Shown here one piece after another: positions 36,261 to 45,211 of a DNA stretch of 64,000 bases. The notes under the pieces were generated by a model that had not been told where the DNA came from, did not search any database, and worked only from the letters and a program-made list of their open reading frames with translations. The stretch spans positions 206,890 through 270,889 of the forward strand of contig NZ_JAOYTH010000011.1 in assembly GCF_025847205.1 (NCBI RefSeq). Reading direction: 5' to 3'. Position 1 is the stretch's first letter; the number at the start of each line of letters is the position of its first letter. This stretch comes from Pararhizobium sp. YC-54 (lineage in GTDB: Bacteria > Pseudomonadota > Alphaproteobacteria > Rhizobiales > Rhizobiaceae). The position numbers were made by a program, and so were the translations under genes.

Positions 36261-37544
36261 TTAAAGGCTTTCGCGGTCCTCGTCTGCATGATGCTTGCGG
36301 ATGCGCCGCACCACCAGCCACATGGCCAGCACGGCAACGGGCACAAAGAAACCGGTCAGCACACTCGATTTGACCGGCAAGCCTTCACTTTCCAGTGCCT
36401 TGGCAAGATAGCCGAACAGGCCGACGACATAATAGGAGATCGCCGCGACGGAAAGACCTTCGACCGTCTGCTGCAGGCGCAGCTGCAGCCTGGCGCGGCG
36501 GTCCATCGAATTGAGCAGCACGCTGTTTTGCCGCTCCAGCTCGACGTCCACCCAGCTTCGAAGCAGTGCTGTGGCGCGGGTCAGCTTGCGCGACAGGTTG
36601 GCCTGGCGTTCTTCCACCGACTGGCAGGTGCGCATGGCCGGTGCCAAGCGCCGCTCGAGGAAGGTGCCGAGCGTCTCATAGCCCGGCACGCCGGTTTCGA
36701 TCAGCGAGCGGATGCGCTCCTGGACGATACCGTAATAGGCGCGGCTGGCGCCGAAACGATAAAGGCTGAGCGCTGCCCCCGCTTCGAGTTCGGCCGCCAG
36801 AAGCGTGATCTCGGCCAGCATCTCGTCGGCCTTTTCGCGGGCGCTGGTGCGCATCCGCTGGGTAACACCGGTCAGCCCGTCCTCGATCCGGCGGATATCC
36901 GGCGACAGCGACTGCGCCAAGGGCAGTCCGACCATTGCCAAAGTACGATAGGTTTCGATATCGAGCAGCCGCTGGACGAGCGCACCTGTTCCGGCCTCCG
37001 TCATGCCGTGGTCGATGACGAGGATCTGCGTCAGGCCGTCGCCGTTCTGGCGGAAATCGGTGAGCACCACGGCCTGGCCGCTCTTGACGTCGCTATAACA
37101 GAGGCTGGTCGGATCGAACGCGCTCATCGCCGCGCGGGTTTCCTCCGAATCAGGCCGGATTTCCAGGCGGATGCCGGAGATCAGTGTTCCCGGCGGCGAA
37201 AACCCGTCGCCGAAAGGGTGGTTGGTGACCTCGCCGCCAAACCGGTCGGGAATGACCCCGTCCCAGAAATAGGTCGAGAACTCGGTGTGCCGCTCCCAGC
37301 GCAAGGTGCCCTGCCCCCAGGACAATGCGTGATGATTGGCCTCGCGGCTTGGCGGCGAGACACCGCGGGCGCGCGAAAGCTCTGAAAGAACGGCATGATC
37401 GACCGCTGAGCCGCCATCGGTCATGAAGGCAAGCTGGAAGATGACGCGCGGCGTCGTCACCAGCGCATATGGACGCGAATGGATTTCACCCAGCGCCTGT
37501 GCGCGGGCCGGAGCCGGCGGAAATGCGAAACTGCGTTTGGCCAT
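36261..37544 (-). CDS. DUF3422 family membrane-anchored protein
   Basis: The 427-residue protein matches the DUF3422 family: N-terminal FPPAPARAQALGEIHSRPYA, the RWERHTEFSTYFWDG block, and a long helical middle with coiled-coil character. Two hydrophobic segments close to the C-terminus (SYYVVGLFGYLAKAL and VLTGFFVPVAVLAMWLVV) should anchor it in the inner membrane with the bulk in the cytoplasm. Function is unknown. The ATG at 37544 has GGGGAAA upstream. It precedes the DUF6880 gene and is divergent from the GntR gene. Confidence 0.85.
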   Translation of the reverse strand: MAKRSFAFPPAPARAQALGEIHSRPYALVTTPRVIFQLAFMTDGGSAVDHAVLSELSRARGVSPPSREANHHALSWGQGTLRWERHTEFSTYFWDGVIPDRFGGEVTNHPFGDGFSPPGTLISGIRLEIRPDSEETRAAMSAFDPTSLCYSDVKSGQAVVLTDFRQNGDGLTQILVIDHGMTEAGTGALVQRLLDIETYRTLAMVGLPLAQSLSPDIRRIEDGLTGVTQRMRTSAREKADEMLAEITLLAAELEAGAALSLYRFGASRAYYGIVQERIRSLIETGVPGYETLGTFLERRLAPAMRTCQSVEERQANLSRKLTRATALLRSWVDVELERQNSVLLNSMDRRARLQLRLQQTVEGLSVAAISYYVVGLFGYLAKALESEGLPVKSSVLTGFFVPVAVLAMWLVVRRIRKHHADEDRESL

Positions 37545-37649
37545 GAAGCGTTTTCCCCTCTCACGCATCAATCAGAACCGTCTTATCAACAGGGCGCGCA
37601 AAAGGGAAAGGACGCTTTGACGCAGGCCACACTTTGTTTCGGCTTGACG

Positions 37650-37681
37650 TTGCCAAGTGGCAAAAGAAATTGACCACTTTC
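37650..37681 (+). promoter_or_regulatory. palindrome and shared motif upstream of the FCD regulator
   Basis: TTGCCA-AG-TGGCAA (37650-37663) is a perfect 14-base palindrome. AAGTGG (37655-37660) and CCACTT (37674-37679) also form a wider inverted repeat. The segment ATTGACCACTTTC (37669-37681) differs at one base from ATTTACCACTTTC upstream of glcD. A position 37-68 bases before the GTG start fits an autoregulatory operator. Confidence 0.5.
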
Positions 37682-37717
37682 GACGAGGTGAATAAGTTGG
37701 AGCCAAGGAGAGCTGCC

Positions 37718-38512
37718 GTGACAGACGACACCATCGATGCCTTTGCCCGCATCCCTCACAGCCGGACCTCCGGCGAAATCATCCAGCAGATCGAACTCCT
37801 GATCCTCGAAGGCGTGCTGCGCGACAACGAGCGGCTGCCGAGCGAACGGGACCTGTCGCGCCGCTTCGACGTTTCGCGGCCGATCCTGCGCGAGGCGCTG
37901 AAGGAGCTGGAAGCGCGCGGACTGCTCGTCAGCCATCACGGCGGCGGCACCTTCGTCGCCGATGTCATCGGCCAGGTGTTTTCCAAGCCGGTGATCGACC
38001 TGATCTCGCGACACCAGAAAGCGACGCAGGATTACCTGGAGTATCGCCGTGAACTGGAAGGCATGACGGCGGAACTTGCCGCACGCCGCGCCACGCGCTT
38101 CGACCGGGACATGCTGACGCGCATCATGGAAGAGATGCGGGCAGCGCATCTTTCCGGTTCTGCCGAGGGCGGGCTGAAGACCGATGTCGAGCTGCACAGC
38201 GCAATCGGCGAATGCGCCCACAACATCATCCTGCTGCACACGCTGCGCGCCTGCTACCGGCTTTTGAGCGGCGGCATCTTCTTCAGCCGGGAAGTGCTTT
38301 TCGCAGCTCCGGGCGCCGGCGACATGTTGCTTGCCCAGCACGAGGCAATCTATGAGGCGATCATGGCCGGCAACCCGGCGCAGGCGCGTGAAGCAGCGCA
38401 AGCCCATATCGACTTCATCATCACCGCAACCCGGGATGCCGAACGCTCCGGCGAATGGGCCCGCATTTCGCAGCTGAGAATGCAGCAGCGCGATCGCCAA
38501 GCCGGCCCCTGA
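37718..38512 (+). CDS. GntR-family regulator, FCD subgroup (PdhR/LldR/GlcC-like)
   Basis: The 264-residue regulator has an N-terminal GntR winged helix (LILEGVLRDNERLPSERDLS and RPILREALKELEARGLL) and a C-terminal FCD effector domain (about residues 100-245) with the metal-binding pattern: D..H in TDVELHSAIG, and a later HEAIYEAI and AQAHIDF histidines. FCD regulators respond to small organic acids. The GTG at 37718 is chosen for its strong AAGGAGAG site; the frame is open further upstream but without a start of that quality. A motif shared with glcD makes glycolate control plausible, which is inference. Confidence 0.88.
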   Translation: MTDDTIDAFARIPHSRTSGEIIQQIELLILEGVLRDNERLPSERDLSRRFDVSRPILREALKELEARGLLVSHHGGGTFVADVIGQVFSKPVIDLISRHQKATQDYLEYRRELEGMTAELAARRATRFDRDMLTRIMEEMRAAHLSGSAEGGLKTDVELHSAIGECAHNIILLHTLRACYRLLSGGIFFSREVLFAAPGAGDMLLAQHEAIYEAIMAGNPAQAREAAQAHIDFIITATRDAERSGEWARISQLRMQQRDRQAGP

Positions 38513-38783
38513 GCCGAGCAACACAAAAGACACGCTCCAGGCAAAATTTGGCGCGTGTCTCGCCAATGCCGCAAACATGCACTATAAGGCCGCGATCGAC
38601 ACATTCTGGTGGCGCAATCTCATTAAATTGCCCGTCTTGCGCGTTGTCGCCCCCTTCATACGGAGCGCCGCGATAACTATATGTGCCTCACCAAATCTGC
38701 GCGTTTACAGGCCGCATAAAGCGAGCATATTGGAACTATATTAGAGCGAAATGATTCTCTTTTTTTGAAAGGATGCCCCGACG

Positions 38784-39290
38784 TTGAACATTCTGAACCG
38801 CATTGCCACTGACGTCCGCCTGATGTTCCGCCGTCCGGTGCGAATGCAGTGTGCTGCGCTGTGCTACCGGTTCAAGAAGAAGAGCGCGGCGCCTGAGATG
38901 CTGTTGATCACCAGCCGCGACACGGGCCGCTGGGTCATCCCCAAGGGCTGGCCGATGGAAGGCAAGATGTGTCATGAGGCTGCCGAACGCGAGGCCTATG
39001 AAGAGGCCGGCGTCAAGGGTGAGACCGGCGCCGAGCGGATCGGCTTCTACATGTATGACAAGGGCATGGATCAGGGACTGAAAGTTCAGTGCATGGTCCA
39101 GGTCTATCCGCTGGTTGTTCTGGATATGCTCAAGAGCTTTCCGGAAAAAGGCAGCCGGAAAATAGAGTGGGTAAGTTTCGCCGAAGGTGCCAGCCGCGTT
39201 GCAGAACCGATGCTCAAGGATCTAATCCTCAGTTTCGAACAGCGCTTGCTTGCCACGATGACTTCGGCTGCGAAAACCGCGGCGCAGTAA
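38784..39290 (+). CDS. Nudix hydrolase, diphosphoinositol polyphosphatase-like
   Basis: The 168-residue protein has a full Nudix box in KGWPMEGKMCHEAAEREAYE followed by EAGV, with the REAYEEAG core for metal binding. The surroundings (SRDTGRWVIPKGWP) match the DIPP/NUDT3-like group that hydrolyses diphosphoinositol polyphosphates and dinucleoside polyphosphates; the actual substrate is unknown. The start is the TTG at 38784 with AAAGGA about ten bases upstream, because the only nearby ATG (38773) leads to an immediate stop. Confidence 0.85.
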   Translation: MNILNRIATDVRLMFRRPVRMQCAALCYRFKKKSAAPEMLLITSRDTGRWVIPKGWPMEGKMCHEAAEREAYEEAGVKGETGAERIGFYMYDKGMDQGLKVQCMVQVYPLVVLDMLKSFPEKGSRKIEWVSFAEGASRVAEPMLKDLILSFEQRLLATMTSAAKTAAQ

Positions 39291-39367
39291 ACATTTCAAT
39301 GTGACTGGATAGAGCGGCGCGAGGCATGCCCGATCCTGCCGCGCCGCGTGGTGCCTGCCCTTTTTCT

Positions 39368-39466
39368 ACAGTGCCGCGCGTCTCATGACGCGCAAAGGCC
39401 ACTGTAGCATTTTAATCTGCTGCATAATTCTTCCTGAAATCGGTTCCGGTTTAAGGAATTATGCAG
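39368..39466. repeat. dispersed 100-bp repeat, copy A, upstream of the PiT gene
   Basis: The element has two hairpins: GCGCGTC/GACGCGC (39376-39393) and CTGCATAATTC/GAATTATGCAG (39420-39430 and 39456-39466). It is about 80 percent identical to copy B at 41769-41866. It ends 30 bases before the PiT start codon, so it lies in the expected promoter or leader region. Confidence 0.85.
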
Positions 39467-39496
39467 TAGCAGGCAGACTGAACTGGAGAACAGACG

Positions 39497-41002
39497 GTGA
39501 CAAAACCGCGCCCGAGCCTCGAAAAGCCGACACTCGACAAATACCTCGACAAGGTCACCCTCACCGAGCAAGCAACGCACCATGTCCTGAGGCCATGGGC
39601 CGGTGTCGGTCTCGGACTTCTGTTCATGCTGGTCAGCGTGATTTTTGCCGCTGCCTATGTCTCCGAAGAGCCCAAATATCTGATCATCCTCGCCGCCGCC
39701 GCGGTCGCCGGTTACATGGCGATGAACATCGGCGCCAACGACGTGACCAACAATGTCGGCGCGGCCGTGGGATCAAAAGCGATCACCATGACGACAGCGC
39801 TGATCATCGCGGCCGTCTTCGAGGTCGCCGGCGCCGTATTCGCCGGCGGGCGCGTTGTTTCCACAATCGAGGCCGGGATCGTCGATGCCGCACAGATGCC
39901 AGCCGGCGGAGCATTCGTCTGGGTGATGATGGCGGCGCTGATTTCGGCGGCCGTGTGGATCAACATCGCCACCTGGTCGGGCGCACCGATTTCCACCACC
40001 CACTCGATCGTCGGCAGTATTCTCGGCTCCGGCGTTGCGGCGGCGGGCTTTTCCTCGATCCACTGGGTATCGCTGGCGGGAATAACGGCAAGCTGGACGG
40101 TTTCGCCGGTGCTCGGCGGCGGGATTGCCGCGCTGCTTCTGGCCTTCATCAAGACCTTCATCATCTACCGTGAAGACAAGATCGACGCAGCCATCTTCTG
40201 GACCCCCATCCTGATTGCCGTGATGAACGGCTCGTTCGCCATGTATTTCGCGGTGATCGGGCTCGAAAAAGTGGTGGACGTCTCGCTGACCGGTGGCATT
40301 CTGATCGGCCTGGCCGTCGCCGCGGTGACGGTCATTGCGAGCAGGCCCTGGATCGTCCGTCAGGCTCAGGGGCTCGACAACCGCAACCAGTCGCTGCGCA
40401 AGCTGTTCCAGATGCCGCTGATCCTGTCGGCAGCGCTTCTCTCGTTTGCGCATGGCGCAAACGACGTCTCGAATGCCGTCGGCCCGCTTTCGGCGATCGT
40501 CGCAAACGTCAATGGCCTCGCCATCGTGGGGACCACCTATGTACCCCTCTGGGTGATGCTGATCGGGGCATTCGGCATCTCCTGCGGCCTGTTGCTGTTC
40601 GGGCCGAAGCTCATCCGCGTCGTCGGCGAGGAGATCACCAAGCTCAATCCGATGCGCGCCTTCTGCGTTGCCCTGGCAACCGCGATCACCGTCATCCTGG
40701 CGACATCGCTCGGCCTGCCCGTCTCGACCACGCACACTGCGGTCGGCGCGGTTTTCGGCATCGGCTTCTTCCGCGAATGGTACACCCGCAACTCCAGGCG
40801 GCGCCTTGAGTACGTGCGCCAGAAAACCGGGCATCTGGACTTCGAGCGGCGCGCGCAGCACAGCCCGGAGGAATTGCATCGGCGCCGTCTGGTGCGGCGT
40901 TCGCACTTCATGACAATCGTTGCGGCCTGGGTTATCACCGTTCCCGTTTCGGCGCTCCTGTCGGCGGCGGTCTACATGGTTTTCGCGGTATTCTTCATCT
41001 AG
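39497..41002 (+). CDS. pit: PiT-family inorganic phosphate transporter
   Basis: The 501-residue inner-membrane protein carries the two inverted signature repeats of PiT permeases: [19 protein letters not shown] (about residues 75-93) and [17 protein letters not shown] (near 320). About ten to twelve hydrophobic helices and a central cytoplasmic loop are visible. It should import phosphate as a metal-phosphate complex with protons. The start is the GTG at 39497 with GGAG eight bases upstream. No phoU-like/DUF47 gene precedes it, unlike many pit loci. A dispersed repeat lies directly upstream. Confidence 0.92.
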   Translation: MTKPRPSLEKPTLDKYLDKVTLTEQATHHVLRPWAGVGLGLLFMLVSVIFAAAYVSEEPKYLIILAAAAVAGYMAMNIGANDVTNNVGAAVGSKAITMTTALIIAAVFEVAGAVFAGGRVVSTIEAGIVDAAQMPAGGAFVWVMMAALISAAVWINIATWSGAPISTTHSIVGSILGSGVAAAGFSSIHWVSLAGITASWTVSPVLGGGIAALLLAFIKTFIIYREDKIDAAIFWTPILIAVMNGSFAMYFAVIGLEKVVDVSLTGGILIGLAVAAVTVIASRPWIVRQAQGLDNRNQSLRKLFQMPLILSAALLSFAHGANDVSNAVGPLSAIVANVNGLAIVGTTYVPLWVMLIGAFGISCGLLLFGPKLIRVVGEEITKLNPMRAFCVALATAITVILATSLGLPVSTTHTAVGAVFGIGFFREWYTRNSRRRLEYVRQKTGHLDFERRAQHSPEELHRRRLVRRSHFMTIVAAWVITVPVSALLSAAVYMVFAVFFI

Positions 41003-41025
41003 AGTCACAATCTAGGGTCTCATCT

Positions 41026-41763
41026 ATGCGCGCCAATTTCCGTATGCAGCGGCTTTTCATCAACGTGCCGCTCGCAAAGGGCACGGTCTACGAAGCCAGC
41101 CGGGAACAGTTCAACTATCTCGTCAATGTGCTTCGATTCGAGGCAGGCGATGCCGTGCTCGTCTTCAACGGGCAGGACGGCGAATGGCAGGCGGAACTGT
41201 CATTTCCAACCAAGAAGCGGCTTTTCCTCACGGCCACCGAACAGGCCCGTCCGCAGCCGGCACCGTGCGACCTGCATTATCTGTTTGCACCGCTCAAAGT
41301 CGGCAGGCTCGATTATCTCGTGCAGAAGGCCGTGGAGATGGGCGCCGGTCTGCTCCAGCCGGTGATGACCCAGCATGTTCAGGGCAAGATCAGCAATCTC
41401 GAGCGGGTCCGGGCCAATGTCATCGAGGCCGCCGAGCAATGCGGGGTTCTCGGAATTCCGGATGTCACCGAGCCGCGCAAGCTGGAAGACATTCTGAACG
41501 GCTGGCCGAACGACCGCCGGATCATCTTTTGCGACGAGGGCGACGCCGGGCAAAATCCTCTGCCGGTTCTGGCAGCGGTGAAAGAACGCAAACTGGCGCT
41601 CTTGATCGGCCCCGAGGGCGGTTTTTCGGAGAGCGAACGGTCTCTGCTGCGCAGTCTTGATTTCGTCACCGCCATTCCGCTCGGACCGCGGATTCTAAGG
41701 GCGGATACGGCGGCCGTGGCAGCGATGGCGGTGATCCAGGCATCGATCGGCGACTGGCAGTAG
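41026..41763 (+). CDS. rsmE: 16S rRNA (uracil-1498-N3)-methyltransferase RsmE
   Basis: RsmE methylates U1498 in the 30S decoding region. The 245-residue protein has the N-terminal PUA-like RNA-binding part and the C-terminal SPOUT (alpha/beta knot) domain with [11 protein letters not shown] and [16 protein letters not shown], which form the trefoil-knot AdoMet site. It begins 23 bases after the PiT stop and may be cotranscribed. An internal ATG at 41044 (MQRLFIN) is an alternative start. Confidence 0.95.
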   Translation: MRANFRMQRLFINVPLAKGTVYEASREQFNYLVNVLRFEAGDAVLVFNGQDGEWQAELSFPTKKRLFLTATEQARPQPAPCDLHYLFAPLKVGRLDYLVQKAVEMGAGLLQPVMTQHVQGKISNLERVRANVIEAAEQCGVLGIPDVTEPRKLEDILNGWPNDRRIIFCDEGDAGQNPLPVLAAVKERKLALLIGPEGGFSESERSLLRSLDFVTAIPLGPRILRADTAAVAAMAVIQASIGDWQ

Positions 41764-41768
41764 GAAGG

Positions 41769-41866
41769 ACAGCGCCGCGCGTCATTCATGACGCGCAAAG
41801 CGGTAGCACTTTAAATTTGCTGCATAATTTTTCCTGGAATCGATTCCGATCTTAAGAATTAGGCAG
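41769..41866. repeat. dispersed 100-bp repeat, copy B, upstream of gshA
   Basis: The copy has the hairpin GCGCGTCAT/ATGACGCGC (41777-41796, two-base loop) and an imperfect second stem built from CTGCATAATT (41820) and AATTAGGCAG (41857-41866). The order and spacing match copy A at 39368. It sits between rsmE and gshA; the two copies bracket the PiT-rsmE unit in direct orientation. Confidence 0.85.
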
Positions 41867-42008
41867 TAAGGAACTCACGTCATTTCGAGGTGTTAAAAAT
41901 TTGAACCGGCCTTGAAACAATTTCACTTGCACCACACTTGAAACCGGTTCAATCACCCTCCTGATGTCTGCCGTCCGGCAGGTTCCGCCCGTTCAAAAGA
42001 AGACGCTC

Positions 42009-43382
42009 ATGGCCAGAGACACCACCGACCAGACGCCGGTTACCGCGCTTGCAGACCTGACCGAGTATCTGGCTCAGGGCAACAAGCCGAAGGATAAGTT
42101 CCGCATCGGCACGGAGCATGAGAAGTTCGCCTTCTTCAAGGCCGACAACAGCCCGGTTCCCTATTTTGGTGAAGCCAGCATCTCGGCTCTTCTGAACGGC
42201 ATGGCGGAAAAGACCGGCTGGGAGCCGATCATCGACGCCGGCAACATCATCGGTCTCGCCGAACAGTCCGGTCAGGGCGCCATCTCGCTGGAACCCGGCG
42301 GGCAGTTCGAGCTATCGGGCGCGCCGCTCGAAAACCTGCACCAGACCTGCAAGGAATCCAACCGTCATCTGGCCGTGCTGCGCGAGATTGCCGAACCGCT
42401 CGGCATCCGCTTCCTCGGCATCGGCGGCTCGCCGAAATGGACGCTGGCGGAAACGCCGCGCATGCCGAAATCCCGCTATGACATCATGAGCCGATACATG
42501 CCGAAGGTCGGCACACAGGGCCTCGACATGATGTATCGCACCTGCACGATCCAGGTGAACCTCGACTTCTCGTCCGAACAGGACATGCGCCGCAAAATGC
42601 AGGTGTCGCTGAAGCTGCAGCCTCTATCGACGGCCCTGTTTGCGAGCTCTCCCTTTACCGACGGCAAGCCGAACGGGCTCTTGTCCTGGCGCGGCGATAT
42701 CTGGCGCGACACTGACAACCAGCGCGCCGGCGTTCTGCCCGCGGTCTTCAACGCGGATTTCGGCTTCGAGGATTACGTCAAATGGGCGCTCGACGTGCCG
42801 ATGTATTTCGTCGTGCGCGACGGCAAGTATCATGACTGCACGCATGTGACCTTCCGTCAGTTCATGAACGGCGCGCTGAAGGGCGAGCTTGCCGACTGGG
42901 AGCCCAATATGGGCGACTGGACCAATCATCTTTCGACGCTATTTCCGGACGTGCGCCTCAAGCGTTTCCTGGAAATGCGCGGCGCCGATGGCGGTCCATG
43001 GCGGCGCATCTGTGCGCTGCCGGCCTTCTGGGTCGGCCTGCTCTATGACGACGCAGCGCTCGACGCCGCCGAAGACCTGACCCGCGACTGGACCTATGAA
43101 GACACGCTTGCCATGCGCAATGCGGTCCCGGCACAGGGCCTTTCGGCCACGCATCGCGGCACGTCCTTGTTCGACATCGCTCGTGAAGTGCTGTCGATTT
43201 CGCGGCTTGGCCTCAAAAACCGCAATCGGGTGAACGGCGACCAAGTGGATGAAAGCATCTTCCTTGCCCCGCTCGACGAAGTGCTGGCCAAGAAGGCGAC
43301 GCTGGCCGAAGACCTGCTGGCGCTTTACAAAGGGCGCTGGAACGGGTCGGTCGAGCCGGTATTCACCGACTACCAGTATTAG
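42009..43382 (+). CDS. gshA: glutamate-cysteine ligase (plant/alphaproteobacterial type)
   Basis: This enzyme makes gamma-glutamylcysteine, the first step of glutathione synthesis. The 457-residue protein matches the plant-type GCS2 group: FRIGTEHEKFAFF at the N-terminus, LEPGGQFELSGAPLENLHQT, the MSRYMPKVG block and MMYRTCTIQVNLDF. Plant-type enzymes differ from E. coli GshA in sequence and are usual in alphaproteobacteria. The ATG at 42009 is chosen to match the family start (MARDTTDQTPV); the frame is open to 41964. Glutathione made here would serve the YfcG-like GST. Confidence 0.93.
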   Translation: MARDTTDQTPVTALADLTEYLAQGNKPKDKFRIGTEHEKFAFFKADNSPVPYFGEASISALLNGMAEKTGWEPIIDAGNIIGLAEQSGQGAISLEPGGQFELSGAPLENLHQTCKESNRHLAVLREIAEPLGIRFLGIGGSPKWTLAETPRMPKSRYDIMSRYMPKVGTQGLDMMYRTCTIQVNLDFSSEQDMRRKMQVSLKLQPLSTALFASSPFTDGKPNGLLSWRGDIWRDTDNQRAGVLPAVFNADFGFEDYVKWALDVPMYFVVRDGKYHDCTHVTFRQFMNGALKGELADWEPNMGDWTNHLSTLFPDVRLKRFLEMRGADGGPWRRICALPAFWVGLLYDDAALDAAEDLTRDWTYEDTLAMRNAVPAQGLSATHRGTSLFDIAREVLSISRLGLKNRNRVNGDQVDESIFLAPLDEVLAKKATLAEDLLALYKGRWNGSVEPVFTDYQY

Positions 43383-43467
43383 GGCTGACAAAAAGCAGTT
43401 TCCACCTGTCTTATTCCCGTTATAGTGCAACGACATGCGTCGTTTCGCCTGCAGGAGAGGACTGGAC

Positions 43468-44301
43468 ATGATTCCGCTGTTTGACATGATGATGCAGGCG
43501 CAGAACGGCAATGCCATGGACGTGATGGCCAAGCAGTTCGGCCTCGCCCAGGAACAGATGGCCAAGGCGACGGCGGCCCTGATGCCGGCCTTTTCCACCG
43601 CTCTCAAGCGCAACACCGCCAATCCCTATGATTTCAGCAGTTTCCTCACCGCCATGTCGAGTGGCAACTACGCCCCGTATTTCGAGGATTTGAGCAAGGC
43701 GTTTACGCCCCAGGGCGTGGCTGACGGCAATACCATTCTTAACCAGCTTTTCGGCTCCAAGGACATGCTGCAGGCCGTCTCGGCACAGGCCGCCCAGATG
43801 ACCGGCATCGGCCAGGAAATCTACAAGCAGATGCTGCCGGTGATGGCGAGCGCCATCATGGGCGGACTGTTCAAGCAGGCATCAGGACAGATGGCCGGGA
43901 TGCAGAACCCGTTTGCCAACACGCCGATGGAAGCGATGATGAAACCGTGGCTCGAAGCAGCCGGCTTCGTCAAGAAGCCGCAGCCCGCCCCCAATCCGTT
44001 CGATAATCCCTTCACGCAGGCGATGCAGGGCTTCTTCGGCATGGGAAAGCCGGCGGAAAAGCAGCAGACGGCCCCCGACATGTTTGCCGCCAATCCGTTC
44101 ATCAAGGCGTTTCAGGACATGATGAGCGGAAAACCGCAGGCAGCGCCGGAACCGGAAAAAAAGCCCGCCGAGCCCAATCCGATGGCGCCCTTTGCCGAGA
44201 TGTTCAACAGCATGTTCGACAGCGGGCTTGAGGCGCAGAAGGAATACCAGAAGAACATCGACGGTCTGTTCGAGACGTACCGGAAGAATACGAGCGTTTG
44301 A
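43468..44301 (+). CDS. DUF937-like protein with NPF repeats
   Basis: The 277-residue protein has an N-terminal helical region (about residues 1-150) that I assign tentatively to DUF937. The C-terminal half contains four imperfect units beginning with NPF or NPM (NPFANTPMEAMMKPW, NPFDNPFTQAMQGFF, NPFIKAFQDMMSG, NPMAPFAEMFNSMF) separated by proline- and lysine-rich linkers, followed by a helical end. It is rich in Met, Phe, Gln and Pro. No signal peptide or membrane helix is seen. AGGAGAGG precedes the ATG at 43468. A phasin-like role on polymer granules is conceivable from the composition, but that is speculation. Confidence 0.7.
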   Translation: MIPLFDMMMQAQNGNAMDVMAKQFGLAQEQMAKATAALMPAFSTALKRNTANPYDFSSFLTAMSSGNYAPYFEDLSKAFTPQGVADGNTILNQLFGSKDMLQAVSAQAAQMTGIGQEIYKQMLPVMASAIMGGLFKQASGQMAGMQNPFANTPMEAMMKPWLEAAGFVKKPQPAPNPFDNPFTQAMQGFFGMGKPAEKQQTAPDMFAANPFIKAFQDMMSGKPQAAPEPEKKPAEPNPMAPFAEMFNSMFDSGLEAQKEYQKNIDGLFETYRKNTSV

Positions 44302-44428
44302 ATTGGGAGTGTTGCGGTGGCTGGCGGCGTTAGGTGCGAACCGCAGCCGTAGAGACTGGCTGGCGGTCATCCAGGAACACCCATCACCTTAAAAACATAT
44401 GGGCGCGCGAATGGCGCAACCTAAGCCG

Positions 44429-45211
44429 TCATTTGTGCCGCCACACCTTCAAAGCGGACAGAAGTAGTATGATTGCCAAGAGCGGCAAGAGCACATAGCT
44501 CGGGACGATGCCGAGCAAACGGCCACCAATAAACGTGCCGACAATCGATCCGGCAGCCATCACGAGAACGAATGTGGAGTTCCGGCGAATAGTCGAAAAG
44601 CTCTGATCTTGACTGTAGCGGGCGAAGCCGACCAGCATGGTCGGCAGGCTCACTGCCAACGACAGACTTCCAGCAAGCTTTATGTCCGCGCCGAAAAGCA
44701 ACACGAGCGTCGGGATGAGCAGCTCACCTCCTGCAACACCCAACAAGGCTGCCACAATGCCGATAACGAAGCCGGCAATGACGCCCGCGATAATCTGGAG
44801 GCTGCCCGTAACGAGCGGCTGACCGGCTGTTGCATCGTGGGCGAGGAAGAGTACGGCGGCAATCGCCACCAGCATTATCGCGATTATCCGGTAGAGGCTT
44901 TCGGATCGCAAGCGAGTTGCCCACCCAGCCCCGAACCATGCGCCGAGAAGGCTCCCTGCCAGCAAGTTGACGACTACCGGCCAGTGAGTAAGCACCAGGT
45001 CCCATGGCACAGTGCCTGCGCGGAACGGCAAAGCTGTGGCGACAACGACTAGGCTCATGGTCTTGTTGAGGATCACAGCCTCCAAGCCCGGAAAACCGAA
45101 CAGACTGATCAGAAGGGGCAGTCGGAATTCCGCACCCCCGAGGCCGATCAATCCGCCAAGTGTGCCTATGAGAGCGCCGCCGAAAAAGGCGGCCAATTTA
45201 TTGGCGCGCAT
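44429..45211 (-). CDS. TSUP-family membrane permease (TauE/SafE)
   Basis: The 260-residue protein has about eight hydrophobic helices and the duplicated TauE/SafE architecture, with GTLGGLIGLGGAEFRLPLLI in the first half and GIVAALLGVAGGELLIPTLV in the second. TSUP proteins move sulfite, sulfonates or related anions across the inner membrane; the substrate here is unknown. The ATG at 45211 has GGGGGAGAG upstream; the longer frame to 45592 has no hydrophobic content and is rejected. A reverse-strand terminator at 45370 isolates it from the DUF1127 gene. Confidence 0.88.
   Translation of the reverse strand: MRANKLAAFFGGALIGTLGGLIGLGGAEFRLPLLISLFGFPGLEAVILNKTMSLVVVATALPFRAGTVPWDLVLTHWPVVVNLLAGSLLGAWFGAGWATRLRSESLYRIIAIMLVAIAAVLFLAHDATAGQPLVTGSLQIIAGVIAGFVIGIVAALLGVAGGELLIPTLVLLFGADIKLAGSLSLAVSLPTMLVGFARYSQDQSFSTIRRNSTFVLVMAAGSIVGTFIGGRLLGIVPSYVLLPLLAIILLLSALKVWRHK

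Noticed and set aside
34781..37544. DUF6880-DUF3422 pair considered as a new two-gene system
   Set aside because: The 40-base gap and shared strand suggest cotranscription, but neither protein shows a catalytic or defence-like motif and both look like core rhizobial genes, so no system is claimed.
38528..38562. AGACACGC/GCGTGTCT hairpin after the FCD regulator as a terminator
   Set aside because: The stem is only eight bases around a long loop and no T-run follows, so evidence for termination is too weak.
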